Positions 25,315 to 34,886 of a stretch of 64,000 bases of DNA are shown piece by piece (the first letter of the stretch is position 1; the number at the start of each line of letters is the position of its first letter). Source of the stretch: Tenacibaculum discolor (GTDB lineage Bacteria; Bacteroidota; Bacteroidia; Flavobacteriales; Flavobacteriaceae); contig NZ_RCCS01000005.1 of assembly GCF_003664185.1 (NCBI RefSeq), positions 248,001 to 312,000 on the forward strand, given 5' to 3'. The notes under the pieces are model-generated. The model did no database searches. It was not told the DNA's origin and saw nothing but the letters and a program-made list of their open reading frames with translations. The position numbers and the translations under genes are program-made.

Positions 25315-25430
25315 TAATCTTTCGTCTTATTTAAATTTTTACCAAAGTACAAATAAAATTAATGCTAGTTATTTAAATAACTGTTATAAATTCATTTTGT
25401 ACTTTACCGCTGTTTATTTAATGTATTTGT

Positions 25431-26360
25431 ATGAATAATTCTTGGTTTGTTATTGTGAATCCCGTTGCTGGTAATGGTAAATTCAATAAATATTGGTCTG
25501 ATATTCAACAGGAATTAAAGTTTAATAACATAACTTATGAGTATACAAAAACAGAATATTCAAATCATGAAAAATTAATTGTTCAACAAGCTATTAACAA
25601 AGGTTATAAAAAAATAATTTCTGTTGGTGGTGATGGTACTTTACATCACGTTGTTAACGGGATTATGTCTCAGGACTCAATAAATTCAAAAGAAATAACA
25701 GTTGCAGTTATCCCTTTAGGTACTGGTAATGATTGGATTAAAACTTATAATATACCAAAAAAAATAAAAGCTTCAGTTAATTTAATAAAACAGGAAAATA
25801 CTGTTTTTCAAGATATTGGTTATTTAGAATTGGCTAATACTACTTCTTATTTTAATAATGTTGCAGGTATTGGCTATGACGGATATGTTGTTAATAAGTT
25901 GAATAAATTGAAGAGATTTGGACCTATTGCATACTTATTGAGAGGTATAGCAGGTTTATTACTCTATAAAAAAACTACTTTTAAAATAGCTATTAACAAC
26001 AAAATCATTGAAACAAAGTGTTTAATGACTTTATTTGGTATATGTAAGTATTCTGCAGGGGGTATGCAATTAACTGATTTTAAACACTCTAATAATGGTT
26101 TATTTGATATAACAATAGCTAAAAATCTATCATTTTTGGATTTATTTTTTTCAATAAAGAAATTGTACAATGGAAAGATTCTTCAGCATAAAAAGGTAGA
26201 AACACTTGTAGCTAACTCTTTGTTAATAACTCCACAAAACAAGAACGATCTTCCTTATATTCAAGCAGATGGAGAGTTAATAGGAAGAGGACAAGTAAAA
26301 GTAAATATCATAAAAAGTGCTATTCGAATAGTAATTCCTAAAAAGTTAAAAAAAACTTAA
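25431..26360 (+). CDS. Diacylglycerol/lipid kinase family protein
   Basis: 309 residues. WFVIVNPVAGNGKF opens the DAGK catalytic domain and ISVGGDGTLHHVVNG is the GGDGT nucleotide-binding motif (about 65-79); IPLGTGNDWIKT is the next conserved block. These soluble YegS/DgkB-type kinases phosphorylate diacylglycerol or related lipids for membrane turnover. The exact lipid is unknown. It runs towards the candidate origin region, with a small membrane-protein gene between. Confidence 0.9.
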   Translation: MNNSWFVIVNPVAGNGKFNKYWSDIQQELKFNNITYEYTKTEYSNHEKLIVQQAINKGYKKIISVGGDGTLHHVVNGIMSQDSINSKEITVAVIPLGTGNDWIKTYNIPKKIKASVNLIKQENTVFQDIGYLELANTTSYFNNVAGIGYDGYVVNKLNKLKRFGPIAYLLRGIAGLLLYKKTTFKIAINNKIIETKCLMTLFGICKYSAGGMQLTDFKHSNNGLFDITIAKNLSFLDLFFSIKKLYNGKILQHKKVETLVANSLLITPQNKNDLPYIQADGELIGRGQVKVNIIKSAIRIVIPKKLKKT

Positions 26361-26416
26361 TAAAACTGTAACATTTCTTAAACTCATCCGTCTTTATAAT
26401 AAGAAAGTCGTTATAA

Positions 26417-26581
26417 ATGAAAAACTTACGCAAAATAATAGCGCTGTTTATTTTTATATTTATTACAGGAATTATCGTTACTGTAATAAGTATAAACACG
26501 ACTTTAAACAAAAAAACTCCATCAGAAATAGTAACTAAAGATACTATCTACCTAATGAAAGCATCTAAAAAAGCTGTATAA
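26417..26581 (+). CDS. Small single-pass membrane protein
   Basis: 54 residues: MKNLRKIIALFIFIFITGII, then VTVISINTTLNKKTPSEIVT and a lysine-rich end. One clear membrane helix (about 8-27) with positive residues before it, so a short tail probably faces the periplasm. ATG start 56 nt after the lipid kinase stop, same strand, possibly the same transcript. No family recognised. Confidence 0.5.
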   Translation: MKNLRKIIALFIFIFITGIIVTVISINTTLNKKTPSEIVTKDTIYLMKASKKAV

Positions 26582-27277
26582 GCCTTTTTCTTTCACTTAT
26601 TAGCACTTATCAACAAACATAGTATTTAAACCTTATTTTTCGCAATTTGCCTAAGCGTAACTAAAAGAGAAACCATCTTCGTTAGTTCTAGTTCTTACAA
26701 CTCAATTCATATTTAATAGGAAAGTCTTTTGAAATTTAAACTTCAAAAAAACTGTTATTAACATATTATATTATTAATAAAAAAGATTTTTAAAATTTAA
26801 AAAAGAAATGATTGTTATTATAGTCTGTTAATATGTAGAATAAAAAGTGGATTTAATTTTTGGTTAAGTGACTTATTAAAATAAATAAACAAGTTATTAG
26901 TTAAATAAAATCTTAAAAATCAACTATAAAATAGAGTTATTAACAAAAGTTATAAACAGCAATTCACTGAAAATTATGAATAGTTAATTTTATTTTCAAT
27001 GTAAAAAAAGGGTTAATTTAATGTTGATAAATGTTCATTAAAATCTCAAAAAAAAAGTTGCATAATTAATTCTTGTTCTTGTATTGTAAAAAATATCTAG
27101 AAAATCAAATTTTCTTTTCAGAATCTACTACTAGTTCTTAACAATTAGGTAATATAGTTTAACACCTTAATTTTAAAGAGGTTATTAAGAATGCTAAAAA
27201 AAGCATTGTTAATTACTGTTGATAACCGTGAATAACTGTATTTTTGTAACTCACAACTGAATTAAAATCAACAAATT
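26582..27277. other. Candidate chromosomal replication origin (oriC)
   Basis: About 700 nt without a gene, much more AT-rich than the surroundings. DnaA-box-like 9-mers: TTATCAACA at 26607-26615 and, inverted, at 27022-27030 and 27217-27225; TTATTAACA at 26755-26763 and 26937-26945; TTATAAACA at 26950-26958; TTATTCACG (inverted) at 27227-27235. Long A/T tracts between them could serve as the unwinding element. Inverted repeats AGAAAAT/ATTTTCT (27099-27115) and AATGCT/AGCATT (27190-27207) are present. parS-like sites lie 7-9 kb away. dnaA is not in the window, which is normal for this phylum. Confidence 0.45.
27219..27246 (+). promoter_or_regulatory. Putative promoter of rpiB
   Basis: TTG (27219-27221), 17-nt spacer, TATTTTTG (27239-27246): a good match to the Bacteroidetes -33/-7 promoter. 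The TTG lies inside the last DnaA-box-like 9-mer, so DnaA binding, if real, would overlap the promoter. The leader would be about 25 nt. Confidence 0.5.
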
Positions 27278-27709
27278 ATGACAATCGCTGTAGGAAATGA
27301 CCATGCAGGTACAGAATATAAGTTTGAAATTGTTAAACTTTTAGAAGAATTAGGACATAAAGTAATCAACTTTGGTACAAATGAAACCGATAGTATGGAT
27401 TACCCAGATACAATTCATCCAGCTGCTGAAGCTGTGGAGACAGGACAAGCTGAAATGGGAATTATTTTATGTGGAAGTGGTAATGGAGCACAAATGACTG
27501 CTAATAAGCACCAGGGAGTTCGTGCTGCTTTATGTTGGAATAATGAATTGGTTGAATTAACACGTCAGCACAATGATGCTAATATTTTAACAATTCCTGC
27601 GCGTTTTGTATCGTTACAACAAGCCTTAGGTTTTGTAAAGATTTTCTTATCTACTGAATTTGAAGGTGGTCGTCATGCTAACAGAGTAAATAAAATAGCT
27701 AACTGTTAA
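27278..27709 (+). CDS. rpiB: Ribose-5-phosphate isomerase B
   Basis: 143 residues. GNDHAGTEYKFEIVKLLEEL with DYPD and the active-site block GIILCGSGNGAQMTANKHQG define the RpiB/LacAB family; the glutamine position before MTANK and other phosphate-binding residues are as in RpiB. It interconverts ribose-5-phosphate and ribulose-5-phosphate in the pentose phosphate pathway. The stop TAA overlaps the ATG of elaA by one base (taATG), so the two are translationally coupled. Confidence 0.95.
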   Translation: MTIAVGNDHAGTEYKFEIVKLLEELGHKVINFGTNETDSMDYPDTIHPAAEAVETGQAEMGIILCGSGNGAQMTANKHQGVRAALCWNNELVELTRQHNDANILTIPARFVSLQQALGFVKIFLSTEFEGGRHANRVNKIANC

Positions 27710-28149
27710 TGAATTTTACAGTAAAAAATTTTCAAGAATTAACAACTTCAGAACTATATGAATTACTTCAATTACGTTCTGAAGTTTTTGTTGTTGAACA
27801 AGATTGTGTTTATCAAGATATTGATGGTAAAGATCAAAAGGCATTACATGTTATAGGAGTTAAGGAAGGTAAAATAATAGCCTATACTCGTTTATTTAAT
27901 AGTGGTGAATATTTTGATACACCTAGTATTGGTAGAGTAGTAGTAAAGGAAAGTGAACGCAAATATGGCTACGGACACGATTTGATTAAAGCATCTATAA
28001 AAGCTATTGTTGATAACTACAACGAAACTACCATAACCATTTCTGCACAAACCTATTTACAAAAATTCTATGAATCTCATGGATTTAAACAAATTGGTGA
28101 GGGTTATTTAGAAGATGGTATTCCGCATATTAGAATGGTAAGGAAATAA
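27709..28149 (+). CDS. elaA: ElaA-type GNAT acetyltransferase
   Basis: 146 residues. LLQLRSEVFVVEQDCVYQDI then DGKDQKALH is the ElaA opening, followed by the GNAT core IGRVVVKESERKYGYGHDLI (acetyl-CoA-binding R/K-x-x-G-x-G/A variant). Substrate not established for the family. Overlaps rpiB by one nucleotide. Converges on a tiny membrane-protein frame whose stop abuts its own. Confidence 0.85.
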   Translation: MNFTVKNFQELTTSELYELLQLRSEVFVVEQDCVYQDIDGKDQKALHVIGVKEGKIIAYTRLFNSGEYFDTPSIGRVVVKESERKYGYGHDLIKASIKAIVDNYNETTITISAQTYLQKFYESHGFKQIGEGYLEDGIPHIRMVRK

Positions 28150-28266
28150 TTATTTTTTATTTTCTTTTTTACCCATTTTATAAAGTAAATATCCAAAGCC
28201 TATTAAAAAGTGTAGAATAATTATACCCGCTATAATGTAAATAAAAGTATTTGAATTATCTCTCAT
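28150..28266 (-). CDS. Tiny single-pass membrane protein
   Basis: 38 residues: MRDNSNTFIYIIAGIIILHF then LIGFGYLLYKMGKKENKK. One hydrophobic helix (about 8-29) followed by a lysine-rich cytoplasmic end, a composition very unlikely for a random frame. The stop directly abuts the elaA stop from the other strand. Very short, so moderate confidence. Confidence 0.45.
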   Translation of the reverse strand: MRDNSNTFIYIIAGIIILHFLIGFGYLLYKMGKKENKK

Positions 28267-28311
28267 ACTTGTAAAAGTACTTAAAAGATACTTTTTTAAA
28301 AGTAACTTAGG

Positions 28312-28887
28312 TTACAGTAATTCCTCAACCTCTCTTACTTCACCAGATTCCATTTTACCTAATAAAATATCACCAACACGAACTCGTACCAAGCGAAGTG
28401 TAGGAAAACCAACAGCAGAAGTCATTTTACGTACTTGTCTAAATTTTCCTTCAGTTAAAGTAATTGATATCCAAGGGGTAGGTCCATGACGAGCATCACG
28501 AATTTTTTTTGAACGTTCAGGTAAATCAGGAGTGTCAATTAATTTAACCTTACAAGGTTTAGTTTGGTATTTTTTTCCGTCAAAACCAATTTCAACACCA
28601 TTTTTTAACTGTTCAACAGCTTCAGAAGTAATTGCTCCATCTACTTGCGCATAGTATTCTTTTTCAACTCCACCTCTTGTAGTAATAAAATCACTTACTT
28701 TCCCATCGGTAGTTAATAATAATAAACCTTCTGATTTTACATCTAATCTACCCACAGCCATAGTTCCTTCAGGAAAATTAAATAATTCTCCTAACAATTT
28801 ATGTTTACCTCCTTTTTTTTGATTAGTAATAAATTGTGATAAAAACCCATAGGGTTTGTAAATCATGAAGTGACGATGGCTTGACAT
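28312..28887 (-). CDS. RsuA/RluE-family pseudouridine synthase
   Basis: 191 residues. The catalytic motif GRLDVKSEGLLLLTTDG (about 45-61) carries the nucleophilic Asp; FMIYKPYGFLSQF and LTEGKFRQVRKMTSAVGFPT are the standard flanking blocks. There is no N-terminal S4 domain, so it resembles RluE (23S rRNA U2457) more than RsuA. Target position is inferred. Single gene divergent from recA. Confidence 0.88.
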   Translation of the reverse strand: MSSHRHFMIYKPYGFLSQFITNQKKGGKHKLLGELFNFPEGTMAVGRLDVKSEGLLLLTTDGKVSDFITTRGGVEKEYYAQVDGAITSEAVEQLKNGVEIGFDGKKYQTKPCKVKLIDTPDLPERSKKIRDARHGPTPWISITLTEGKFRQVRKMTSAVGFPTLRLVRVRVGDILLGKMESGEVREVEELL

Positions 28888-29003
28888 CTTTTCTTTTTTT
28901 TAAGAAGCACAATATTACAAAATGTAACATAAAAAGATAGGATATTAATGCTAGTTTTTCATAACTTAGCCGTTCTTATTACTTAAAATAATTAGCACGA
29001 TTT

Positions 29004-30011
29004 ATGGCAGCAGATAAAGAAAAAGAAGCGAAATTAAAAGCGCTTCAACTTACACTAGATAAGTTAGATAAAACGTACGGTAAAGGAACCGTAATGAAGT
29101 TAGGAGATAGCCAAGTAGAAGATGTAGATGCAATATCGTCAGGTTCTTTAGGATTAGATTTAGCCTTAGGAGTAGGAGGATATCCTCGTGGAAGAATTAT
29201 AGAAATTTACGGACCAGAATCATCAGGTAAAACAACATTAACTATACATGCCATTGCAGAAGCTCAAAAAGCAGGTGGAATTGCTGCTTTTATTGATGCT
29301 GAGCATGCTTTTGATCGTTTTTATGCAGAAAGTTTAGGTGTGGATGTTGATAATTTAATTATTTCTCAACCAGATCACGGTGAACAAGCTTTAGAAATTG
29401 CTGATAATTTAATTCGTTCAGGTGCTATTGATATTGTTGTTATTGACTCGGTTGCAGCTTTAACACCAAAATCTGAGATTGAAGGTGAAATGGGAGATTC
29501 TAAAATGGGACTTCATGCACGTTTAATGTCACAAGCCTTACGTAAATTAACAGGAACAATTAGTAAAACTAACTGTACGGTATTTTTCATTAACCAGTTA
29601 CGTGAAAAGATTGGAGTTATGTTTGGTAATCCAGAAACAACTACAGGTGGTAACGCGTTAAAATTCTATGCATCGGTTCGTTTAGATATTCGTCGTAGAA
29701 CACAAATTAAAGATGGTGATAAAGTTATAGGTAACAGTACTAAAGTTAAGATTGTAAAAAATAAAGTAGCTCCTCCATTCCAAATGGCTGAATTTGATAT
29801 TATGTATGGTGCAGGAATATCAAAAGTAGGTGAAGTTTTAGATATTGGTGTAGATTACGGAATTATAAAGAAAAGTGGTTCATGGTTTAGCTATGGAGAC
29901 ACTAAATTAGGTCAGGGTAGAGATGCTGTTAAAGGTGTTATTAAAGATAATCCTGAATTAATGGAAGAGCTTGAAAACAAAATAAAAGAAGCTATTGAAA
30001 ATCAAGAATAA
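29004..30011 (+). CDS. recA: Recombinase RecA
   Basis: 335 residues. Walker [10 protein letters not shown] at about 70-78, Walker [10 protein letters not shown], the L1/L2 loops around [20 protein letters not shown] and [20 protein letters not shown], all complete. Forms the nucleoprotein filament for homologous recombination and the SOS response. No LexA gene or SOS-box-like palindrome was noticed upstream. Ends at a strong terminator. Confidence 0.98.
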   Translation: MAADKEKEAKLKALQLTLDKLDKTYGKGTVMKLGDSQVEDVDAISSGSLGLDLALGVGGYPRGRIIEIYGPESSGKTTLTIHAIAEAQKAGGIAAFIDAEHAFDRFYAESLGVDVDNLIISQPDHGEQALEIADNLIRSGAIDIVVIDSVAALTPKSEIEGEMGDSKMGLHARLMSQALRKLTGTISKTNCTVFFINQLREKIGVMFGNPETTTGGNALKFYASVRLDIRRRTQIKDGDKVIGNSTKVKIVKNKVAPPFQMAEFDIMYGAGISKVGEVLDIGVDYGIIKKSGSWFSYGDTKLGQGRDAVKGVIKDNPELMEELENKIKEAIENQE

Positions 30012-30049
30012 GTAATTTAAATTTAAAGTTCAAACTATTACTATTTTTT

Positions 30050-30084
30050 AAAAAGCTGTTCTGATATTCAGAACAGCTTTTTTT
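30050..30084 (+). terminator. recA terminator
   Basis: AAAAAGCTGTTCTGA-TAT-TCAGAACAGCTTTTTTT, a 15-bp perfect stem with a U-run 40 nt after recA. Confidence 0.92.
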
Positions 30085-30095
30085 ATTAAGAAGAT

Positions 30096-30635
30096 ATGAT
30101 TAGAATCTCAAGTAACATACAATTACAAAAAATACAGGTTGAAGATTTTAAAATTTTAGAAACCTTAATGGATGATGTATACAAAGCAGCATATAAACAT
30201 TTTTGGAAAGATGAAGGAGATTGGTATATACAAAGTCAATTTTCTAAAAGTAATTTAGAAAAAGAATTGTTAGAAGATAAAACAAGCTATTATTTTATTC
30301 TTTATAAAGAAGAAATAGTAGGAGTTTTCAGAATTTTATGGGATAGGAAATTACCAGGACTTGAGAATAGAAAGTCATTGAAACTCCATCGAATTTATTT
30401 ACATAAAAACACCCAAGGTAAAGGAGTTGGTAAAGAGTTGTTAAATTGGTTAGAAGAGGAAGCTAGAAAAAAACAATATGAATTAATATGGTTAGATACT
30501 ATGGATGAGCAACCACAAGCTTTTGAATTCTATAAAAAACTAGGGTACCAATATCATTCACATTGTTTTTTAGATTTTGAATTATTGTTTGATGAAGTTC
30601 GAAAAATGAGTCAGGTATGTAAAATACTTATTTAA
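30096..30635 (+). CDS. GNAT family N-acetyltransferase
   Basis: 179 residues. [20 protein letters not shown] is the acetyl-CoA-binding motif (Q-G-x-G-x-G/A), followed by [10 protein letters not shown] and the C-terminal YKKLGYQ strand. The tail after about 160 ([14 protein letters not shown]) extends the family core. Substrate unknown. The 3' end overlaps the dut stop on the other strand by 4 nt. Confidence 0.85.
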   Translation: MIRISSNIQLQKIQVEDFKILETLMDDVYKAAYKHFWKDEGDWYIQSQFSKSNLEKELLEDKTSYYFILYKEEIVGVFRILWDRKLPGLENRKSLKLHRIYLHKNTQGKGVGKELLNWLEEEARKKQYELIWLDTMDEQPQAFEFYKKLGYQYHSHCFLDFELLFDEVRKMSQVCKILI

Positions 30636-31063
30636 ACTCCTGTACTCCCAAAACCACCAGTACCACGTTCTGTTTCATTTAAAACAGCTACTTCTTGCCA
30701 GTTTACACGTTCGTGTTTTGCAATAACTAATTGAGCAATACGCTCACCATCATTTATAATAAACTCTTCATTAGATAAGTTTACTAAAATAACTCCTATT
30801 TCGCCACGGTAATCCGCATCAACAGTACCTGGTGAATTTAAAACTGTGATTCCTTTTTTAGCAGCTAATCCACTACGAGGACGTACTTGTGCTTCGTATC
30901 CAATAGGAAGTGCAATAAATAATCCAGTTTTTATAATAGCTCTTTCCAAAGGCTTTAAAGTAATAGCTGCATCTATATTAGCACGCAAATCCATACCTGC
31001 AGAACCCTCGGTTTCATATGCTGGAGTTTGGTGTTTAGATTTGTTTATAATTTGTACATTCAT
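30632..31063 (-). CDS. dut: dUTP diphosphatase (dUTPase)
   Basis: 143 residues from the ATG at 31063; a longer in-frame extension (8 residues) has no family support. Motif 1 [11 protein letters not shown], motif 2 [11 protein letters not shown], motif 3 [11 protein letters not shown] and the C-terminal glycine-rich [10 protein letters not shown] that closes the active site are all present. Hydrolyses dUTP to dUMP, limiting uracil in DNA. A TATATTTG -7-like box is on the minus strand at 31092-31085. Confidence 0.96.
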   Translation of the reverse strand: MNVQIINKSKHQTPAYETEGSAGMDLRANIDAAITLKPLERAIIKTGLFIALPIGYEAQVRPRSGLAAKKGITVLNSPGTVDADYRGEIGVILVNLSNEEFIINDGERIAQLVIAKHERVNWQEVAVLNETERGTGGFGSTGV

Positions 31064-31158
31064 GTTCTTTTGATTTTCAATTTTCAAATATAATAACCTT
31101 TAAGTTTAGAGAGTCGTTTATAGATTTCTTAATTTTGTAATACAAACAAATACTACTT

Positions 31159-32154
31159 ATGAGCAATCAAACTAGAATAGCCGTTTTAGGAGGTGGAAGT
31201 TGGGCAACAGCTATTGTTAAAATGTTATCTGAAAACTTAGAAACTATTGGTTGGTATATGCGCAGCATATATGCTATTGAACATATTAAACGTAACAGGC
31301 ATAATCCTAGTTATTTAAGTTCTGCAGAATTACATCCAGAGCAATTAGATTTATCCGAAGATATAAACCATATTATTGAAAATTATGATGTGTTAATTTT
31401 TGCTATTCCATCTGCTTTTTTAAACACTGAGTTAGAAAAGCTAACAGCTTCTTTAGAGGGAAAAATTATTTTTTCAGCTATCAAAGGAATAGTTCCTGAA
31501 TCAGGATTAATTGTTGGTGAACATTTTCATACACTATATAATATTCCATATGAAAACATTGGAGTAATATCAGGGCCATGTCATGCAGAAGAAGTAGCAA
31601 TGGAACGCTTATCGTATTTAACATTGGCATGTCAAGATGAAGAAAAAGCAAAAGAACTTAGTAAAGCTATAGCAGGACGTTACATTAAAACCAAAATATC
31701 TGATGATATTATAGGTACAGAATACGCTGCGATGTTAAAAAACATTTATGCCATAGCAGCTGGAATTGCTCATGGTTTAGGATATGGAGATAACTTTCAA
31801 GCGGTATTAATGAGTAATGGTATTCGTGAAATGAAACGCTTTATTAAAAAGATTCATAAAATGAAGCGAAACATTAATAACTCAGCATATTTAGGTGATT
31901 TACTAGTAACAGGATATTCAACATTTAGTAGAAATAGAATGTTTGGAAATATGATAGGAAAAGGATATACTGTTAAATCAGCAATGCTTGAAATGAGTAT
32001 GGTTGCTGAAGGATACTACGCAACAAAAAGTGCATATAAAATCAATCAAAAAAATAAAGCTAAAACTCCAATAATCGACGCTGTCTATAACGTTTTATAC
32101 GACAAGAAAGAAGCGAAAGATGAGTTTTTAAAGTTAACAAATAGATTAGATTAG
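31159..32154 (+). CDS. gpsA: NAD(P)-dependent glycerol-3-phosphate dehydrogenase
   Basis: 331 residues. Rossmann motif VLGGGSWATAIVKML at about 9-23, substrate-binding GTEYAAMLKNIYAIAAGIAHG and the GDLLVTGYSTFSRNRMFG block of GpsA. Makes sn-glycerol-3-phosphate for phospholipid synthesis. TAATTTTG just upstream (31130-31137) is a -7-like box, without a clear -33. Its physiological counterpart glpD lies 3 kb downstream on the other strand. Confidence 0.95.
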   Translation: MSNQTRIAVLGGGSWATAIVKMLSENLETIGWYMRSIYAIEHIKRNRHNPSYLSSAELHPEQLDLSEDINHIIENYDVLIFAIPSAFLNTELEKLTASLEGKIIFSAIKGIVPESGLIVGEHFHTLYNIPYENIGVISGPCHAEEVAMERLSYLTLACQDEEKAKELSKAIAGRYIKTKISDDIIGTEYAAMLKNIYAIAAGIAHGLGYGDNFQAVLMSNGIREMKRFIKKIHKMKRNINNSAYLGDLLVTGYSTFSRNRMFGNMIGKGYTVKSAMLEMSMVAEGYYATKSAYKINQKNKAKTPIIDAVYNVLYDKKEAKDEFLKLTNRLD

Positions 32155-32162
32155 TTGTTTGC

Positions 32163-32200
32163 ATTTGTACAAATAATCCTTCTTAATAAAAATTAAGAAG
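32163..32200. other. Palindromes after gpsA
   Basis: ATTTGTACAAAT (32163-32174) is a perfect 12-bp palindrome and CTTCTTAAT/ATTAAGAAG (32179-32200) a 9-bp hairpin without a U-run. Possible transcript end or operator between gpsA and the next gene. Confidence 0.3.
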
Positions 32201-32382
32201 CCCCATCAATCGCTTCTAAAATTGAGTTGTGTATAGGTCTTGTAACAAGATACAATAAAGACAAATTTAGTTTAAAAATCTGATTAACAAAGATTTTAAT
32301 TAAATATATTACAAATTAAAAATATAGTATAAATTCACTTTTAATTGTATTTTTGTTACTTTTAGTTTAAAACTAAACAAAC

Positions 32383-33042
32383 ATGAAAACAATTCAAGAA
32401 GCTGTTGAAATCACCATCAGAAAAACTCCTTTTATAGAAGAGGCTCTAAATGAGAAGTTAATTAATGTATCATCGCTAGCAAGAGAAATTTTACCAGAAG
32501 TTTCTAAATTGCTAAAAAAAGAAGTAAAAGTTGGTGCAGTTATGATGGCTATTAATAGGCTATCTCCAGCAAATGAATTAAGAGTTCGAAAAAATATAAA
32601 ACGACTTGCATTGAATTTGGGAGATGTAATTGTACGCTCAGATTTGTGCGATTTCACTTTCAAAAACACTACGTCGTTATTAAAAGAAATTGCTAAAATT
32701 TTAAGTAAATCTGCAGATAGTAAAGATTATTTTTTAACGGTTTCTCAAGGTATTTTTGAAACAAATATTGTTACAAGTAAAAATTTAAAACCTTTTGTTG
32801 AAGAAATTTTTAAGAAAGAAGCGTTAATTAATAATGTAAATGATTTAGCTTCCATAACGATAAAACTTCCAAAAGGAAATCTAGATCAATCAGGTATTTA
32901 TTATTTTATTTTAAAGCAATTTGCTTGGGCAAATATTGCAGTACAAGAAGTAATTTCTACTACACACGAAATGACCATAGTGGTAAAAGAAAGAGATGTT
33001 AATGAAACATTTGCCATTTTAATGGACTTGAAACTAAATTAA
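32383..33042 (+). CDS. Conserved hypothetical protein with ACT-like C-terminal half
   Basis: 219 residues, soluble. The N-terminal half is helical with SSLAREILPEVSKLLKKEVK resembling a small helix-turn-helix; the C-terminal half (ASITIKLPKGNLDQSGIYYF, then QEVISTTHEMTIVVKERDVN) has the beta-alpha-beta rhythm of paired ACT domains, which bind amino acids. Similar proteins are sometimes labelled aspartate-kinase-like, but no kinase domain is present. Three nucleotides before the MFS gene, so one operon; a regulator or sensor for that transporter is possible. Confidence 0.6.
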   Translation: MKTIQEAVEITIRKTPFIEEALNEKLINVSSLAREILPEVSKLLKKEVKVGAVMMAINRLSPANELRVRKNIKRLALNLGDVIVRSDLCDFTFKNTTSLLKEIAKILSKSADSKDYFLTVSQGIFETNIVTSKNLKPFVEEIFKKEALINNVNDLASITIKLPKGNLDQSGIYYFILKQFAWANIAVQEVISTTHEMTIVVKERDVNETFAILMDLKLN

Positions 33043-33045
33043 TTC

Positions 33046-34314
33046 ATGGAAAAAAAAGACCCCTACGCATCCCTAAGAATCAAAGAGTTTAATATTTTTC
33101 TTTTAGTACGCTTTGCCTTAGTATTTGCATGGTCTATGCAATTTATTATTATAGAATGGCAAGTATACAGTATTACTAAAAATCCATTATCGTTAGGAAT
33201 CATAGGTTTAATGGAAGTAATTCCAGCAGTATCTATGGCATTATTTGCAGGTCATATTGTAGATCAAAAAGAAAAAAGAAATCTACTAGCCTTGTGTATT
33301 GGTTTATTCTCACTGATTAGTTTGGGACTGTTCTTTTTAACATTGCCTAGTTTTATTGAAGGTTGGAATAAAAACACTGTACTTTACGCTATTTATGCTT
33401 TGGTATTTTTTGGTGGATTATTACGTTCGTTTTTTGGACCTACTATTTTTTCATTAATAGCTTTAATAGTACCTAAAAAGCTATATCCAAATGCAGCTAC
33501 TTGGAGTAGTTCAACATGGCAAATTGCTTCTGTTTTAGGACCTGCTTTTGCAGGGTTAACCATTTCATGGATTGGAGTACATTGGTCGTTATGTATTGTC
33601 TTCGGATTAGTATCAGTATCATTTCTAACAGTATTTTTCATTAAAAAGAAACCAATTTTAAATCCTAAGATTGGTGAACCAGTAATGAAAAGTTTAAAAG
33701 AAGGAGTACGTTTTGTATATAAGACAAAAGCTATTTTAGGAGCACTAACCTTAGACATGATTTCGGTACTGTTTGGTGGAGCAGTAGCATTATTACCAGT
33801 ATATGCTCAAGATATTTTAAAAGTAGGACCAGAGGGTTTTGGTGCATTACGTGCAGCACCAGCTATAGGAGCTTTTTTAACAATGTTAGTGACTGCTTAT
33901 ATACCTATTAGCAGGAATGCAGGAATGAAGCTTTTAGCGGCTATATTTGGCTTTGGAGTTTGTATTATAGTCTTTGGATTATCTTCTGTTTTTTGGATTT
34001 CTATTGTAGCCCTATTCTTTAGCGGTGTAACCGATGGAGTTTCGATGGTAATTCGTCAAACTATTTTACAATTAAAAACACCCGATCATATGCGAGGTAG
34101 AGTAGCTTCAGTAAATTCTATGTTTGTAGGTTCTTCTAACGAATTAGGAGCTTTTGAAAGTGGGGTAACGGCAAAATTAATGGGAACAGTAACGGCAGTA
34201 GTTTTTGGTGGAACAATGACCTTAATTACTGTTATTACTACTGGAATTGTAAATCCAACACTCCGAAAATTAGATCTAACGAAAGATTTAGAAGAACACG
34301 AGAGAGAAGAATGA
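33046..34314 (+). CDS. MFS transporter
   Basis: 422 residues with about 12 hydrophobic segments. AGHIVDQKEKRNLLAL is the loop 2-3 signature of major-facilitator exporters and DGVSMVIRQTILQLKTPDHM, RGRVASVNSMF the ENTS/MFS_3-type signature in the second half. Likely an inner-membrane exporter; substrate unknown. Same operon as the ACT-like gene (3-nt gap). The C-terminus is short and acidic (DLEEHEREE). Ends at a strong terminator. Confidence 0.88.
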   Translation: MEKKDPYASLRIKEFNIFLLVRFALVFAWSMQFIIIEWQVYSITKNPLSLGIIGLMEVIPAVSMALFAGHIVDQKEKRNLLALCIGLFSLISLGLFFLTLPSFIEGWNKNTVLYAIYALVFFGGLLRSFFGPTIFSLIALIVPKKLYPNAATWSSSTWQIASVLGPAFAGLTISWIGVHWSLCIVFGLVSVSFLTVFFIKKKPILNPKIGEPVMKSLKEGVRFVYKTKAILGALTLDMISVLFGGAVALLPVYAQDILKVGPEGFGALRAAPAIGAFLTMLVTAYIPISRNAGMKLLAAIFGFGVCIIVFGLSSVFWISIVALFFSGVTDGVSMVIRQTILQLKTPDHMRGRVASVNSMFVGSSNELGAFESGVTAKLMGTVTAVVFGGTMTLITVITTGIVNPTLRKLDLTKDLEEHEREE

Positions 34315-34339
34315 TAGGTTGGTTGTACATACAAGATAT

Positions 34340-34374
34340 AAAAAAGCCCAGAAACTCAGTTTCTGGGCTTTTTT
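34340..34374. terminator. Terminator after the MFS gene (bidirectional)
   Basis: AAAAAGCCCAGAAAC-TCA-GTTTCTGGGCTTTTTT, 15-bp perfect stem; a convergent gene ends 20 nt away. Confidence 0.92.
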
Positions 34375-34394
34375 AGTATGATTTTTTAAATCAA

Positions 34395-34886
34395 TTACGA
34401 CATATCAAAATAATTGATTTTTGTAATTTTTTTAGTTGCTTGATCAAAAGCGATATTAATAAAAACATCACAACTATCACATTCAGCATATAAAATACTT
34501 TTAGAGCCATTTCTACCAGTACTTAAGGCAACTTCACCTAATTTAGTAATAGGATCTCCTATAGTTACTGTAATCCCTTTAATTGTAAAAGTAGCTTCAT
34601 TACTTAAAACATCTAAAGATTCGATATAAGGTTTTCTTCCTGAAGTAGAAAAATCAAGTTTTAACCCATTAAATCTAAAATAATAGTAAAAGCCATTATC
34701 TTCATAAGAAGTAGTTGCACCTAATAAGGATTCTACTTTTTCTTGTTTACCAAAGGTCTTTTTTATTTCAGTTAAAGCAATATTATTTATTTTAATATTG
34801 TCAAAATCTGAATTAGAAATAATATTAGTTTGACTTTTTGCTATAAGAGTGGTTAATAGAAAAAATACTAGTACTAGTTGTTTCAT
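34395..34886 (-). CDS. Hypothetical secreted protein
   Basis: 163 residues with signal peptide MKQLVLVFFLLTTLIAKSQ. The mature domain alternates short strands (YYYFRFNGLKLDFSTSG, ATFTIKGITVTIGDP) and ends IAFDQATKKITKINYFDMS; two cysteines in AECDSCDVF may be paired. No family recognised; layout resembles small periplasmic proteins of Flavobacteriaceae. Probably periplasmic. Confidence 0.6.
   Translation of the reverse strand: MKQLVLVFFLLTTLIAKSQTNIISNSDFDNIKINNIALTEIKKTFGKQEKVESLLGATTSYEDNGFYYYFRFNGLKLDFSTSGRKPYIESLDVLSNEATFTIKGITVTIGDPITKLGEVALSTGRNGSKSILYAECDSCDVFINIAFDQATKKITKINYFDMS

Noticed and set aside
32348..32355. Promoter TATTTTTG before the ACT-like gene
   Set aside because: The -7 box is good, but no TTG at a suitable distance, so it was not listed as a feature.
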